Shown here: positions 1 to 8,628 of the stretch, piece by piece
Position numbering within the stretch: the stretch's first letter is position 1
How the letters are laid out: every line of letters starts with the position of its first letter
Source: Vibrio panuliri
Lineage (GTDB): Bacteria; Pseudomonadota; Gammaproteobacteria; Enterobacterales; Vibrionaceae
NCBI RefSeq assembly: GCF_009938205.1
Contig: NZ_AP019655.1
Location: forward strand, 186,001 to 250,000
DNA: 64,000 nucleotides
Direction of reading: 5' to 3'
Notes under the pieces: generated by a model
What the model was told of the DNA's origin: nothing
What the model saw: the letters and a program-made list of their open reading frames with translations, nothing else
Databases searched by the model: none
Made by a program: the position numbers and the translations under genes

Positions 1-521
1 AACATCGGTGCCGCAATAGCAAACAAGTTGATCAGAATTGAAGCGATAAGAACATCGCGATAAATGTTTCTTGATTGCCATAATGTACTCCAAAACCAAT
101 GACCCTCTTTGGTTTTTAGTACTTCTGGAGAACGTTCATCGTAGCGAAACTGTTTTTTAACTAAGAAATAGCGCCCAGTGTATAGTTGCTGCAACTCGTC
201 AATTGGGATGGAAATAGGGGCTAACCCTGACTCACCAGTGACAATTTCTGCTTCGTTGCTATCTGGGTTGACGCTGTTAAGGACACAGGCATCTCCGCCT
301 TTTAATAGCAATACGACGGGCAACACCAGTTGCGATATCGAAGCAAGTTCTGCACGGTTCTCTTTAGCAACCAGCCCAGCTCGCTCAGCCGAGCGGGGAA
401 ACAAGAATGGCGTGAGTTTCCCCTCAGAAAGAGGCAAGCCGTTGATCAATGCTTCCGGTGAGTTGGCTAATCCGTAATAACGGCTGACATAGATTAACGC
501 ATTTAATAGTGGGTCTTGCAT
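1..521 (-). CDS. lapB: Type I secretion permease/ATPase, LapB/RtxB-like (N-terminal part only)
   Basis: The gene runs off the left edge, so only about the first 173 residues are visible. They begin MQDPLLNALIYVSRYYG and form a C39-peptidase-like domain followed by the start of the membrane domain (LIASILINLFAIAAPM). The position where true C39 peptidases have their catalytic Cys reads VSRYYGLANS with no Cys, so this is the inactive C39-like domain typical of LapB/HlyB exporters of large adhesins. The ATG at 519-521 is preceded by AAAGGCAGC as a ribosome site. It is the last gene of lapC-lapG-lapD-lapB, 20 nt after lapD. By family it would power export of a giant RTX adhesin through the inner membrane with LapC and a TolC-like LapE; the adhesin gene is not in the window. 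Confidence 0.85.
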   Translation of the reverse strand, partial: MQDPLLNALIYVSRYYGLANSPEALINGLPLSEGKLTPFLFPRSAERAGLVAKENRAELASISQLVLPVVLLLKGGDACVLNSVNPDSNEAEIVTGESGLAPISIPIDELQQLYTGRYFLVKKQFRYDERSPEVLKTKEGHWFWSTLWQSRNIYRDVLIASILINLFAIAAPM

Positions 522-541
522 ACTCGCTGCCTTTATATGTT

Positions 542-2458
542 CTATTTGTCGACAATGAAGCCTTGGAATACATCAATGAAATGCTCTGACAAGAAGTCGA
601 GTTGAGCTTGAGTCTCGACCCTTGAAGCAATCGTTCTTATTCCTAAATTATGGGCAGTTCTCGAGATAGAGGTTAATGTAAATTTCTGTTTTTCATCTTC
701 AAGATGATGTGTGTACAAGTAGTCGAGTTTCACATACGCAGGACGGAACTCATTGATGTAGTCAAGAGACTGGAAGTTTCGCCCATAGTTATCCACGCCG
801 AAGTCTGCCCCCGCAGAACGTACCGCATTACAGAAAAGTGCTGTGTGGTGTGGAGAGTTAATGAAACAGTTTTCTGGTATTTCAAAGTGAATCAACTTAG
901 CCAAATCTTTATGACGGTTAAGTTGCTGTGTTACCCATCGAATAAAGCTAGGTTGGGAAATACTGTTTTGTGCAATGTTAATCGCGATTGGTGCATCAAA
1001 CATTGATGCCTCTTGTTTGAGTCGTTCAAGCGTGGCGGCGATTACGTACTCATCAAAGATATTACTGGCGTTAAGTTGTTCTAAAGCGAACAGGTATTGG
1101 TTAGCGCTGTAGCGTTGTCCGCCAGCTTCAATCGCACTGAATACTTCGTAGTGGTAAGTTTTACCAGAGGAAGCATTCGCAGGCTGTATGCGGAACGCAA
1201 ACCAGTCGTTACTGATCGCTTCTTCAACCAGTAATTTCCATTGCTGTTTACCCATCAAGGTGCGTGAATCTTCACTGGTAATGTAACTGTAAGGCAGTTC
1301 TGGGTTTGATGTTGCATCCGCTAGAGCATTGTCCAACAGGGTTAGAATGTCTGAGGCAGAGCTGCTGCTAGAGTTATGAACCACCCCGAGCGACGCATTC
1401 GCTTTCGCCATGCCGGTTGGGTCGGCATCTAAGTCTTGAACGTAGGTGACAATGCTTTCAGCGACCAGTTTTAACTCACCCTCATCCATGTTCGGCATTA
1501 CAAAACCAAACTCATCAGAAGAAATTCGCGCCAGCGATACTTGGTAGGTGTTGAGTGCAACTTTTAGGTGTTCAGAGAGCTCGCGCACCATTTGGTCGCC
1601 TGCTTCGTAACCTTTTTCATCGTAAAGGTCTTTGATAAAGCGAGCTTCGAGTAATGCGACGCCGCCGTATGCCCCTTCACTTAACCAAGCATTAAGCTGG
1701 CTCATGTAGTAAGCGCGATTACCCAATGAAGAGACCGGATCAATATAGGCACGCTCACGAAGTTGTTGGGCTTCTTTAGCTTGCGCTTTGAAGGATTCTT
1801 CCAACTGCGCCGACATACTGTTGATGCCTTCCACAACGCTAATTAAATCGGTGGTTTTTGGCAGTGGTAAAGGTTCACCAAACTTGTTTTGAGCAACGAG
1901 TTTCATTTTGGTGACGATCATATCCAATGGATTAAGCGCGCGCTTGAGCAAGAATGAGATCGCACATAAGCCAATCAATAATACAATGCAAAAAGCAATA
2001 ACCAGATCTTCAAACGCGATCCATAGCTGCTGGTAAGCGCCCCCCGGGTGGCTGATGATCTCTACTTCAGCCAGTTGCATCCAACCGCTGGTCACCACAC
2101 GGCTGTCGTGAATTGGCTCAAATAGATCCAACGCAACAAACCAACTGGGTACGTTGTTTGGCTTTATCGGGTATGAGCGGACGATTTCTTGATTGGTATC
2201 TAAGAAGATAAGGCGAACCACAGAGTAGCTACTGCCATCAAACAGCGCATTGATTACTGATTCCACCGCCACGGTATCCTTATCTTGGAGATAAGGTGCA
2301 AGGGCGAGGCCGACAGTATTGATGGTGTTGTTTACTTCAGAGCGTTGTTGTTGCTCAAGGAAGTTTCGAGTTGTATTGAACTCGATGACCGATACTGAAA
2401 TCAGCAGCATGATAATGACTGCTATCATCCCTGCGACAAGTTGTTTATGTAAGGTCAT
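542..2458 (-). CDS. lapD: LapD-type c-di-GMP receptor (degenerate GGDEF-EAL, inner membrane)
   Basis: 638 residues: a first membrane helix (about 8-26), a periplasmic LapD/MoxY-type domain, a second helix near 150-170, a HAMP linker, a GGDEF-like domain and an EAL-like domain. The GGDEF loop reads ARISSDEFGF and the EAL signature reads YEVFSAI, so both catalytic motifs are lost, as expected of a receptor rather than an enzyme. The periplasmic SGWMQLAEVE segment carries the Gly-Trp that in Pseudomonas LapD docks LapG. In that family c-di-GMP bound to the EAL domain makes the periplasmic side sequester LapG, so the surface adhesin is kept. It lies 5 nt after lapG, which fits a receptor-protease pair. 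Confidence 0.93.
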   Translation of the reverse strand: MTLHKQLVAGMIAVIIMLLISVSVIEFNTTRNFLEQQQRSEVNNTINTVGLALAPYLQDKDTVAVESVINALFDGSSYSVVRLIFLDTNQEIVRSYPIKPNNVPSWFVALDLFEPIHDSRVVTSGWMQLAEVEIISHPGGAYQQLWIAFEDLVIAFCIVLLIGLCAISFLLKRALNPLDMIVTKMKLVAQNKFGEPLPLPKTTDLISVVEGINSMSAQLEESFKAQAKEAQQLRERAYIDPVSSLGNRAYYMSQLNAWLSEGAYGGVALLEARFIKDLYDEKGYEAGDQMVRELSEHLKVALNTYQVSLARISSDEFGFVMPNMDEGELKLVAESIVTYVQDLDADPTGMAKANASLGVVHNSSSSSASDILTLLDNALADATSNPELPYSYITSEDSRTLMGKQQWKLLVEEAISNDWFAFRIQPANASSGKTYHYEVFSAIEAGGQRYSANQYLFALEQLNASNIFDEYVIAATLERLKQEASMFDAPIAINIAQNSISQPSFIRWVTQQLNRHKDLAKLIHFEIPENCFINSPHHTALFCNAVRSAGADFGVDNYGRNFQSLDYINEFRPAYVKLDYLYTHHLEDEKQKFTLTSISRTAHNLGIRTIASRVETQAQLDFLSEHFIDVFQGFIVDK

Positions 2459-2463
2459 AGTTG

Positions 2464-3162
2464 CTACTCATCGTAATTGATTATGGGTTTCCGTAATTGG
2501 AGTGATCGCTCGCGAGCGCGCAGATCATTCCATAAACTCAAGCGAGAAGATTTACCCGCCAGTTGTCCATTTTTCGACTTCATTAACCACAGGTTGCTAC
2601 CGTTAAAACTGTAAATCGGCAGTAGATCGCGACGTTTAGTTGCCGTCATGATTTCTGGGTTGATGTTGTCCAGAATCAATGGCTCAGCTGCTGGATGAGA
2701 GTAGTAAGCAAGAACCATGTGAAACTGATTTAAACTCAATGCTTTAACATATATTAGTCGCAGTTTTTTATCTGAGACACCTAACTCAAGTAATGAGAAG
2801 TACTTGGCGATAGTAAAATCTTCACAGTCACCCGCGTTACTCCCTAAGAACTCCAGCGGCGTTGCCCAGTAATCGTTTTTTCCCCAGAGTTTATCGTCGT
2901 TGACAAAATTGAGTTGGTTAAAAAACTGATTGACTCGGGTTAACTGCTCGCGCTCCGACAACCCGCGATAGACGCTCATTTCATTTCGCCATGTAGTCAC
3001 GCGTAATCCGGCACGTTCACCATAAACGCGTGTCACGCTGTCGACTAAACGTTGCTCGGTGCGATTAAGCGCTTGCGATGTTGTGGTGCCAAGCAAGCAG
3101 AGCACCGCAATGCTGACAGCCTTTAGTGCTCGTGTTTTTCTCAAACCTTTAATGTGCGGCAA
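2464..3162 (-). CDS. lapG: LapG-type periplasmic cysteine protease
   Basis: 232 residues with an N-terminal signal/anchor segment (about 14-31, ending SQA) and a bacterial transglutaminase-like cysteine protease domain. The catalytic triad is readable: Cys113 in AGDCEDF, His148 in QFHMVLAYY and Asp165 in LILDNINPE. In Pseudomonas fluorescens and V. cholerae relatives this Ca-dependent protease clips the N-terminus of a large RTX adhesin when c-di-GMP is low, releasing it from the cell. It sits between lapC (12 nt upstream) and lapD (5 nt downstream), so protease and inhibitor are probably co-translated. No target adhesin with a di-alanine cleavage site is present in the window. Confidence 0.93.
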   Translation of the reverse strand: MPHIKGLRKTRALKAVSIAVLCLLGTTTSQALNRTEQRLVDSVTRVYGERAGLRVTTWRNEMSVYRGLSEREQLTRVNQFFNQLNFVNDDKLWGKNDYWATPLEFLGSNAGDCEDFTIAKYFSLLELGVSDKKLRLIYVKALSLNQFHMVLAYYSHPAAEPLILDNINPEIMTATKRRDLLPIYSFNGSNLWLMKSKNGQLAGKSSRLSLWNDLRARERSLQLRKPIINYDE

Positions 3163-3174
3163 ACCTAACCACCT

Positions 3175-4566
3175 CTATTCCTTTAAGGCGTTGGTTTTTG
3201 CACTGAGGATTGGCTTGAGTAAGTAATCCATAACGGTGCGTTTACCTGTAATAATGTCGACTGACGCCGTCATTCCGGGAATGATCGGCAGTGAGTCATC
3301 TTTATTTAACGAGGTTTCATTGGTTCGTACTCTCACCAAGTAAAAGCTGTTGCCTTCTTCATCGGTGGTGGTATCGGCACTGATATGCTCCAAGGTTCCT
3401 TCTAGCCCGCCATACTTGGTAAAGTCATAAGCGCTAAATTTCACGATGGCGTGTAACTCTGGGCGAAGAAATGCGATATCTTGCGGGGCAATCTTTGCCT
3501 CGACCAGCAAGGTATCTTCACTTGGGACAATCTCGACGATATCCATCCCGGGCTGAATCACGCCACCAACGGTGTTGATGTTGAGTGTTTTTACTGTGCC
3601 CGTCACCGGCGAGACTACAACGGTACGATTCACTCTGTCTTGCAGCCCAACCGTCGACTCAGACATCGCAGATAAACGGTCTTGTGCTTCATTTAACTTT
3701 TCTTGATGCTCAGAGCGGAATTTTTGCGCCGCGTCGATACGACTCAGCATTGCTTCTTGAATAGCGGAACGCAATACCGGGACTTTAAGTTCACTTGATG
3801 TCATTTCTCGGCGGGTATCGTTGACCTGACGTTGCAGTTTGAGTAGCTCGATTCTCGGTACGACACCTTCCTCGGCAAGTGGGCGAGTGATTTCTAGCTC
3901 TTTGCGCGCAAAGCTATAGCTTTCGCGAAGGTTGCGAACTCGGGCTTGAATTTCTATCAGATCTTGCTGCTTTTGCTTGACCTGTTGGTCGATGAGTGAG
4001 AGTTGGTTACGTAACTCATTGAGGTTTTGACGATACTCAGCTTTTTGACGAGCCACCAAGCGTGGACGATTCTTTGCAAATTCTTCAGGGTAGAACAGTT
4101 TGTCATAAGAGAGTTCAACGCCTTTTTGCCAGTTGTTGTTGTCGACATCTTCATTAATTGCGACGCTGGCTAGCGAGGCTGATAGTTGAATGACGCTGGC
4201 GGTTAGGTTAGCAACCTGTTGTTCACGCTCGCGAAAGTCTGAGCGAAAACGTGTATCGTCTATCAATAGCAGTTGTTGGCCTTTCTGCACCAACTCACCT
4301 TCTTGAACCAGGATCTCTTTGACGAGTCCGCCTTCCAAGTTTTGAATAATTTGAACTTGAGAAGAGGGAACAACTTTGCCTTGACCTACGGTTACCTTGT
4401 CGATTTCTGCCCACGAAGCCCATGCAATGGCAATAAGGAAAAATAGCAGCATTAACCAAAGCATGATTCTCGCACTACTTGGCGTGTTTAGTAGTAGCGC
4501 AGCCGTTTTGTCATCCACATAATCCAACTCATCTGAGTTCAGACGGTTGTAGCTGCTTTTACTCAT
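3175..4566 (-). CDS. lapC: HlyD-family membrane fusion protein of type I secretion system, LapC-like
   Basis: 463 residues: cytoplasmic N-terminus, one membrane helix (about 33-53, IMLWLMLLFFLIAIAWASW), a biotinyl-lipoyl half motif (GKVVPSSQVQIIQNLEGGLVKEILV), long coiled-coil hairpins (about 95-300) and the C-terminal HlyD signature region (PGMTASVDIITGKRTVMDYLLKPI). This is the periplasmic adaptor joining an inner-membrane ABC exporter to an outer-membrane TolC-like channel. First gene of the lap operon, transcribed away from pdxH; the operon promoter must lie in 4567-4909. Confidence 0.92.
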   Translation of the reverse strand: MSKSSYNRLNSDELDYVDDKTAALLLNTPSSARIMLWLMLLFFLIAIAWASWAEIDKVTVGQGKVVPSSQVQIIQNLEGGLVKEILVQEGELVQKGQQLLLIDDTRFRSDFREREQQVANLTASVIQLSASLASVAINEDVDNNNWQKGVELSYDKLFYPEEFAKNRPRLVARQKAEYRQNLNELRNQLSLIDQQVKQKQQDLIEIQARVRNLRESYSFARKELEITRPLAEEGVVPRIELLKLQRQVNDTRREMTSSELKVPVLRSAIQEAMLSRIDAAQKFRSEHQEKLNEAQDRLSAMSESTVGLQDRVNRTVVVSPVTGTVKTLNINTVGGVIQPGMDIVEIVPSEDTLLVEAKIAPQDIAFLRPELHAIVKFSAYDFTKYGGLEGTLEHISADTTTDEEGNSFYLVRVRTNETSLNKDDSLPIIPGMTASVDIITGKRTVMDYLLKPILSAKTNALKE

Positions 4567-4909
4567 AACATAATTCCTAGCATCGACGATTTTTTAATTT
4601 TATTAGCTTATCAATCAAATGTTAAGCACTTGATATAAAAGATTATCCCCGCCCTATGTGAAAGTGCAGTGATGCTATTCGACTTGCATAAGCCTCTGCA
4701 TGCACACAGTTTAGGGTGATTATTTCACTGGCTGAGCGTCTACTTGAAACACGATATCACCTGTGTTTGTCTGCTATAAGAGAACAAAAATAAACCAAAG
4801 GGTGATCCAGCCTTTATTTACTAAGTTAAGTCTAGCCCTAATTACCCTCGTGCACTTGAGTTATCAATAATATGGGCGCACAATCACGCAAAAATGTTCA
4901 GGAGAGAAT
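4567..4909. other. Divergent intergenic region lapC / pdxH
   Basis: 343 bases between divergently transcribed lapC and pdxH. It must hold both promoters. The pdxH ribosome site CAGGAGAG at about 4899-4906 is clear. I see no operator I would name and no open reading frame worth calling. Confidence 0.5.
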
Positions 4910-5545
4910 ATGGAACTTGAAGATATTCGACGTGAGTACACAAAAGGTGGCTTGCGTCGTAAAGATTTATTGAGTGACCCTATCGACCAATTCAATTTTT
5001 GGCTCAAGCAAGCGATTGATGCCAAAATGATGGATCCTACAGCCATGACTGTGGCAACTGTTGATGAAACAGGTCAACCTTACCAACGTATCGTCCTACT
5101 AAAACACTGTGATCAAGATGGGTTTGTTTTTTACACCAACTTAGGCAGTCGAAAAGCGCAGCATATTGAGCATAATGCCAAAGTGAGTTTGCATTTCCCA
5201 TGGCATAACCTTGAGCGTCAAGTGAATGTGATAGGTGTCGCTGAAAAGCTTACGACCGTGGAAAATATGAAGTACTTCACTTCACGCCCGAAAGAGAGCC
5301 AGTTGGCCGCTTTGGCGAGTAAGCAAAGTAGCCGTATTAGTGCTCGTGGTGTGTTAGAAGGTAAGTTTTTAGAGCTAAAACAGAAGTTTGCTAAGGGTGA
5401 AATCCCTGTACCATCATTCTGGGGTGGCTACCGAATCAGGCCAACAACCATTGAGTTTTGGCAAGGCGGTGAACATCGTCTTCACGATAGATTCCTCTAT
5501 TCGCAAGAGTCAAGCCAATGGATAATTGACCGTCTTGCTCCGTAA
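4910..5545 (+). CDS. pdxH: Pyridoxamine/pyridoxine 5'-phosphate oxidase
   Basis: 211 residues, the usual length of PdxH. FMN enzyme that oxidises PNP or PMP to pyridoxal 5'-phosphate, last step of vitamin B6 synthesis and salvage. Recognisable blocks: [15 protein letters not shown] at the N-terminus, [23 protein letters not shown] and [13 protein letters not shown] for FMN binding, [10 protein letters not shown], and the C-terminal [26 protein letters not shown] that is diagnostic. The start is fixed by CAGGAGAGAAT just upstream. Monocistronic: a strong terminator follows directly. Confidence 0.97.
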   Translation: MELEDIRREYTKGGLRRKDLLSDPIDQFNFWLKQAIDAKMMDPTAMTVATVDETGQPYQRIVLLKHCDQDGFVFYTNLGSRKAQHIEHNAKVSLHFPWHNLERQVNVIGVAEKLTTVENMKYFTSRPKESQLAALASKQSSRISARGVLEGKFLELKQKFAKGEIPVPSFWGGYRIRPTTIEFWQGGEHRLHDRFLYSQESSQWIIDRLAP

Positions 5546-5553
5546 AGTATACA

Positions 5554-5586
5554 AAACGCCGCTTCGTTTAAGAGCGGCGTTTTTTA
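5554..5586 (+). terminator. Rho-independent terminator of pdxH
   Basis: ACGCCGCT (5556-5563) pairs with AGCGGCGT (5573-5580), followed by a run of six T. It lies 10 bases after the pdxH stop codon. Confidence 0.9.
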
Positions 5587-5618
5587 TACAGGTTCGGTAA
5601 GGAAGGTTTATAGGGGGA

Positions 5619-6350
5619 CTATTCGGTGAGTTCCGTCACCAACTCATTGTGAATCACTACTGAGAGCTGCGTTTTTAGCATGGTTTGTGGAATATAAGAG
5701 CCATAACCGCGTTCTAGCGCTAAGTCGACCAGATGCGCCTTGCTGTGGGCGTTAAACTTAGCTCTTAGGCGTGCGACGTAACCTTCGAAGGTCTTAATTG
5801 AAATTCCCATCGCTTCCGCTATGTAGGTTGGCTTTTTGCCATACAGCATTAAAAACAGCACTTCTTGTTCTCTCGGTGTCAGCTTTTCACTTCCCGGAGA
5901 AGAGACTTCCCACTTGGTGACTTTAAGATCGGAGAGAATTCCGGTTGCCCGACATACCCAGTGACCGACTTCTAAAATAGCGGTATCGGTGAGATCTTGA
6001 CCAAAGAAAATTGTGCCTTGCACTTCGCCTTGAGCATTATACCAAGGCTTTTTACTGAAAATGTGCGCACGCCATGAGCCATCAGGGTAGGGGTGAACAT
6101 CCAACACTTTAATCGAACATTGTTGTTCGATAACGAGTTGGTCTTGGGCACGAAAATCTTGTGCGCAGTTGGAGGTTTGGCAAGGAACATCTTGATCTGA
6201 TAGACCGATGAGTTGCTCTGAAGTTTGAAAGCCAACGAGTTGAGCATAGGCTGTATTAGCGTATACAAAGACAGAATTTAAGTCTTTGCACCCCCAGTAG
6301 CCAGGAAGCTGGTTGACCAGCGAATCAACACTCATATCCACTGATTTCAC
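5619..6350 (-). CDS. PAS-domain LuxR-family transcriptional regulator
   Basis: 243 residues. The N-terminal half is a PAS sensor fold (LPGYWGCKDLNSVFVYANTAYAQLVGF through VQGTIFFGQDLTD, about 14-126); the C-terminal part is a LuxR/GerE helix-turn-helix (LTPREQEVLFLMLYGKKPTYIAEAMGISIKTFEGYVARLRAKF, about 155-200). No receiver Asp or autoinducer-binding domain is seen, so the signal is probably a small ligand or redox state read by the PAS pocket; ligand unknown. It stands alone between the pdxH terminator and a terminator-like hairpin at 6414-6444. An in-frame Met at residue 6 is an alternative start. Confidence 0.85.
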   Translation of the reverse strand: MKSVDMSVDSLVNQLPGYWGCKDLNSVFVYANTAYAQLVGFQTSEQLIGLSDQDVPCQTSNCAQDFRAQDQLVIEQQCSIKVLDVHPYPDGSWRAHIFSKKPWYNAQGEVQGTIFFGQDLTDTAILEVGHWVCRATGILSDLKVTKWEVSSPGSEKLTPREQEVLFLMLYGKKPTYIAEAMGISIKTFEGYVARLRAKFNAHSKAHLVDLALERGYGSYIPQTMLKTQLSVVIHNELVTELTE

Positions 6351-6413
6351 CTATAATTATTTTTTATTGTTTTGAATGATAAAATGGTACGTCATTCTAA
6401 TTGATGATGAAAT

Positions 6414-6570
6414 AAAAAAAGCCAGACATCTCACAATATCTGGCAAATACAAGAATAACTCTTGTCGACGTGTAGAAGAGGTTCTACGACTCAGCGAGGG
6501 TCAGCCGAGCAATAGATGTATCAACAATACGATTACTGATACCGTGACCAAACGCGCTAGCGCCTGACCA
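6414..6570 (-). ncRNA. Candidate small RNA or structured 3' region ending in a strong terminator
   Basis: Read on the minus strand, this stretch has three hairpins in a row: GTATCA/TGATAC (6518-6542), GTAGAA/TTCTAC around a 4-base loop (6472-6487) and GCCAGA/TCTGGC (6421-6444), the last followed by seven T (6420-6414). It is a complete Rho-independent terminator, although the nearest upstream gene on that strand (ends 6648) already has a GC-rich hairpin at 6605-6624. That suggests a separate transcript. The 5' end is a guess; a weak -10 (TACATT) lies near 6560-6565. It could simply be a second terminator of the 6648 gene. Confidence 0.4.
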
Positions 6571-6604
6571 CGGGGCTAATGTATCGCGTGGGCTTAGATC
6601 GAGA

Positions 6605-6624
6605 AAGGGGGGAAATCCCCCCTT
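6605..6624 (-). terminator. GC-rich hairpin after the SUMF1/PEGA gene
   Basis: AAGGGGGG (6605-6612) and CCCCCCTT (6617-6624) around a 4-base loop, 24 bases after the stop codon at 6648. The following minus-strand sequence TCTCGATC is poor in T, so termination may be inefficient. Confidence 0.55.
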
Positions 6625-6647
6625 CGATTTATAAATGTGATCTCGGG

Positions 6648-8477
6648 CTAGTTAATTGCCCTAACTACGCGAAATCCAACGTAATTTGCCGCACTTGATG
6701 GTGATAAGTAGAGGCGTTCATAGGCTACGGCTTGAGCCGGAGAGAAGTTCCAAGCTCCGCCTTTGGCTACGCCTTGCTGATGATTGGTCCATTGCCACAC
6801 ATTTCCGACCGCATCGTAGATGCCGAGAGAGTTTGCTGGGAAGGCTGTAACAGGAGACGTGCTGATATTAGCCCATGGAGAACTGCTCCAGCCGGTGTTT
6901 GCATCACCAGAGACAAAATGATTCCCCCACCAGTAGTCTTCTTGACTGCCGGCGCGAGCTGCAATTTCCCATTCATCTTCGCTTGGTAATCGGTATTGAT
7001 GGCCTGTTTGACTTGAAAGCCATTCAACATAGGCTTCGGCATCATTACGGCTGACACAGACCACTGGCGAGTTGGCTGCTTGTTTAAAGCCTGGATTACG
7101 CCAATAGCTTTTGGCTACCGCTGTCACTTCACCATTTTCTAGCGCAGTGCAGGTATTTTTTAACTCAGCATCGGTCTGGTAGTCGGTTTGACGAACGAAA
7201 TGATCAAAATCCCCTACCGTGACAGGTGTCGCACCGATTCCGAAAGCATGATCAAGGAAGAATTGATTTGAAGCGTTCTCGCCAAGCATATATTCACCAG
7301 GAGTGACCGCGACCATCTGTGGTGCTTTCATGCCGTTTCCAATTAGGTCGGCAAACTGATCGCCCGCCTTCAACTCGTTGGCATTTTGTTTGAGATTGGC
7401 TCTAAAGTTGCGGTCCCCATTCAGCGCGATATCTTGCTTAAAGGTCTTGTAGCCATCTTTTTTGATCACCAAATGATGTTGACCCACTGGCAGCATAATC
7501 TCGACCGGCGTACTGCCGTAAGAGACACCGTCGACAAATACGCTGTCATTGTATTGGTTAGAACGTATCGCTAATGTCACCCAAGCAATTTCTTGTTCAT
7601 CTTGGAACTGTTGACCCGAGACATAACCAGGGGCAAAGCAGTATTGCTTGTCGACGCCAAGTAAAGTACAGGCGGTTGTCTCACTAGGGCGGGCCTCTAG
7701 TGCCACATCCATCAATGTTTGGTAGCGCTGACCATCATAAAACCCTGCCTTAGTCGTTTTATGGCGCAGTACATGAATGTTGAACGAGGCTTTATTGGCA
7801 TTCGCTTGTACCAACGAAGCTTCAGTGACTTGATCAATTAACTGTGTCTGGAAGGTTTTTACTGCTTTTTGCAATGCCAGTTCACGCGTTTGCGCATCAC
7901 ATTGTGCAAGCGTCATATCGGATTGACAGCGATTGGTAAAGCCAACGCTGACTTCTTGCTCAGGGGTTAACTCATTTTTAAGCCGTTCAACACGCGCACG
8001 GATTTTCGCACTGTCAAACTGTGCGATCTCTTCTTCGATAGCACGCACTTGTGCTTGCTGCGTGATTAATTGTTGTTGGGCTTCTTCAAGGCTCTGCTCG
8101 GCACTGAGCTGTTGGCTTTGGTTCTGTTTTAGTTGCTTCCAAACATCTTGGTAGGCAGCTTGTGTCGCTGCTAGATCGACGCTTGGGTCATCAATCATTC
8201 GTTGGTAATCAGTTTCTAACTGAGTTTTTGCCGCTAAGAACTTTTTATTGAGTGATGCGCCCTGTTGCGTTATTTCCGCTAACTCATCCTTGCGCTGAGC
8301 AACGATTGTTTGTTGTTCATTACGAGTCTGCTGGGCATTTTTTAGTTCGGCATGTTTCGAAAATAGCTGATCTTCAATTGCTACCACCGAGTCTGCGGTT
8401 GTGGATTCTGCAACAGCAGAAGCACTGATAAGACAGGGGGCAAGTGCCAAAAAAAGAGTCGAGAAACGTGTTCGCAT
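6648..8477 (-). CDS. Exported coiled-coil protein with PEGA and formylglycine-enzyme-like (SUMF1) domains
   Basis: 609 residues. Signal peptide (about 1-23, ending ASAVA), a long Gln/Glu/Lys-rich coiled coil (about 30-165), a PEGA domain (VFVDGVSYGSTPVEIMLP, about 313-365) and a C-terminal SUMF1/FGE-sulfatase fold (about 385-608; MVAVTPGEYMLG, YRLPSEDEWEIAARAG, GNVWQWTNHQQGVAKGGAWN, final NYVGFRVVRAI). SUMF1-fold proteins include formylglycine generators, but many bacterial members bind ligands or assist complexes; I do not see the paired active-site Cys of a generator, so enzymatic activity is doubtful. Its paralogue is directly upstream (8629-9729). Likely periplasmic or envelope-anchored; function unknown. 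Confidence 0.85.
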   Translation of the reverse strand: MRTRFSTLFLALAPCLISASAVAESTTADSVVAIEDQLFSKHAELKNAQQTRNEQQTIVAQRKDELAEITQQGASLNKKFLAAKTQLETDYQRMIDDPSVDLAATQAAYQDVWKQLKQNQSQQLSAEQSLEEAQQQLITQQAQVRAIEEEIAQFDSAKIRARVERLKNELTPEQEVSVGFTNRCQSDMTLAQCDAQTRELALQKAVKTFQTQLIDQVTEASLVQANANKASFNIHVLRHKTTKAGFYDGQRYQTLMDVALEARPSETTACTLLGVDKQYCFAPGYVSGQQFQDEQEIAWVTLAIRSNQYNDSVFVDGVSYGSTPVEIMLPVGQHHLVIKKDGYKTFKQDIALNGDRNFRANLKQNANELKAGDQFADLIGNGMKAPQMVAVTPGEYMLGENASNQFFLDHAFGIGATPVTVGDFDHFVRQTDYQTDAELKNTCTALENGEVTAVAKSYWRNPGFKQAANSPVVCVSRNDAEAYVEWLSSQTGHQYRLPSEDEWEIAARAGSQEDYWWGNHFVSGDANTGWSSSPWANISTSPVTAFPANSLGIYDAVGNVWQWTNHQQGVAKGGAWNFSPAQAVAYERLYLSPSSAANYVGFRVVRAIN

Positions 8478-8527
8478 CGTCGTATATCTATCTAAAGTTA
8501 AATTTATTGGGGTATTTTATACGAAAA

Positions 8528-8576
8528 CGCCATTTTGTCTTAAGTTTCCTCTGGATAACTTAGAGTCAAAATGGCG
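8528..8576 (-). terminator. Long intercistronic hairpin between the two PEGA genes
   Basis: CGCCATTTTG (8528-8537) pairs with CAAAATGGCG (8567-8576), and the pairing continues imperfectly inward (TCTTAAGTT against AACTTAGAG). On the minus strand the stem is followed by TTTTCGT. It could terminate part of the transcription leaving the 8629-9729 gene before the 6648-8477 gene. Confidence 0.6.
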
Positions 8577-8628
8577 CTTTAGTTCAGCTTTGTGAATTGG
8601 CTCGTTTTATTGTAAAGAACAAGTTATC

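Noticed and set aside
6376..6567. 63-residue plus-strand open frame
   Set aside because: It overlaps the hairpin-rich candidate RNA, has no ribosome site and resembles nothing; treated as a chance frame.
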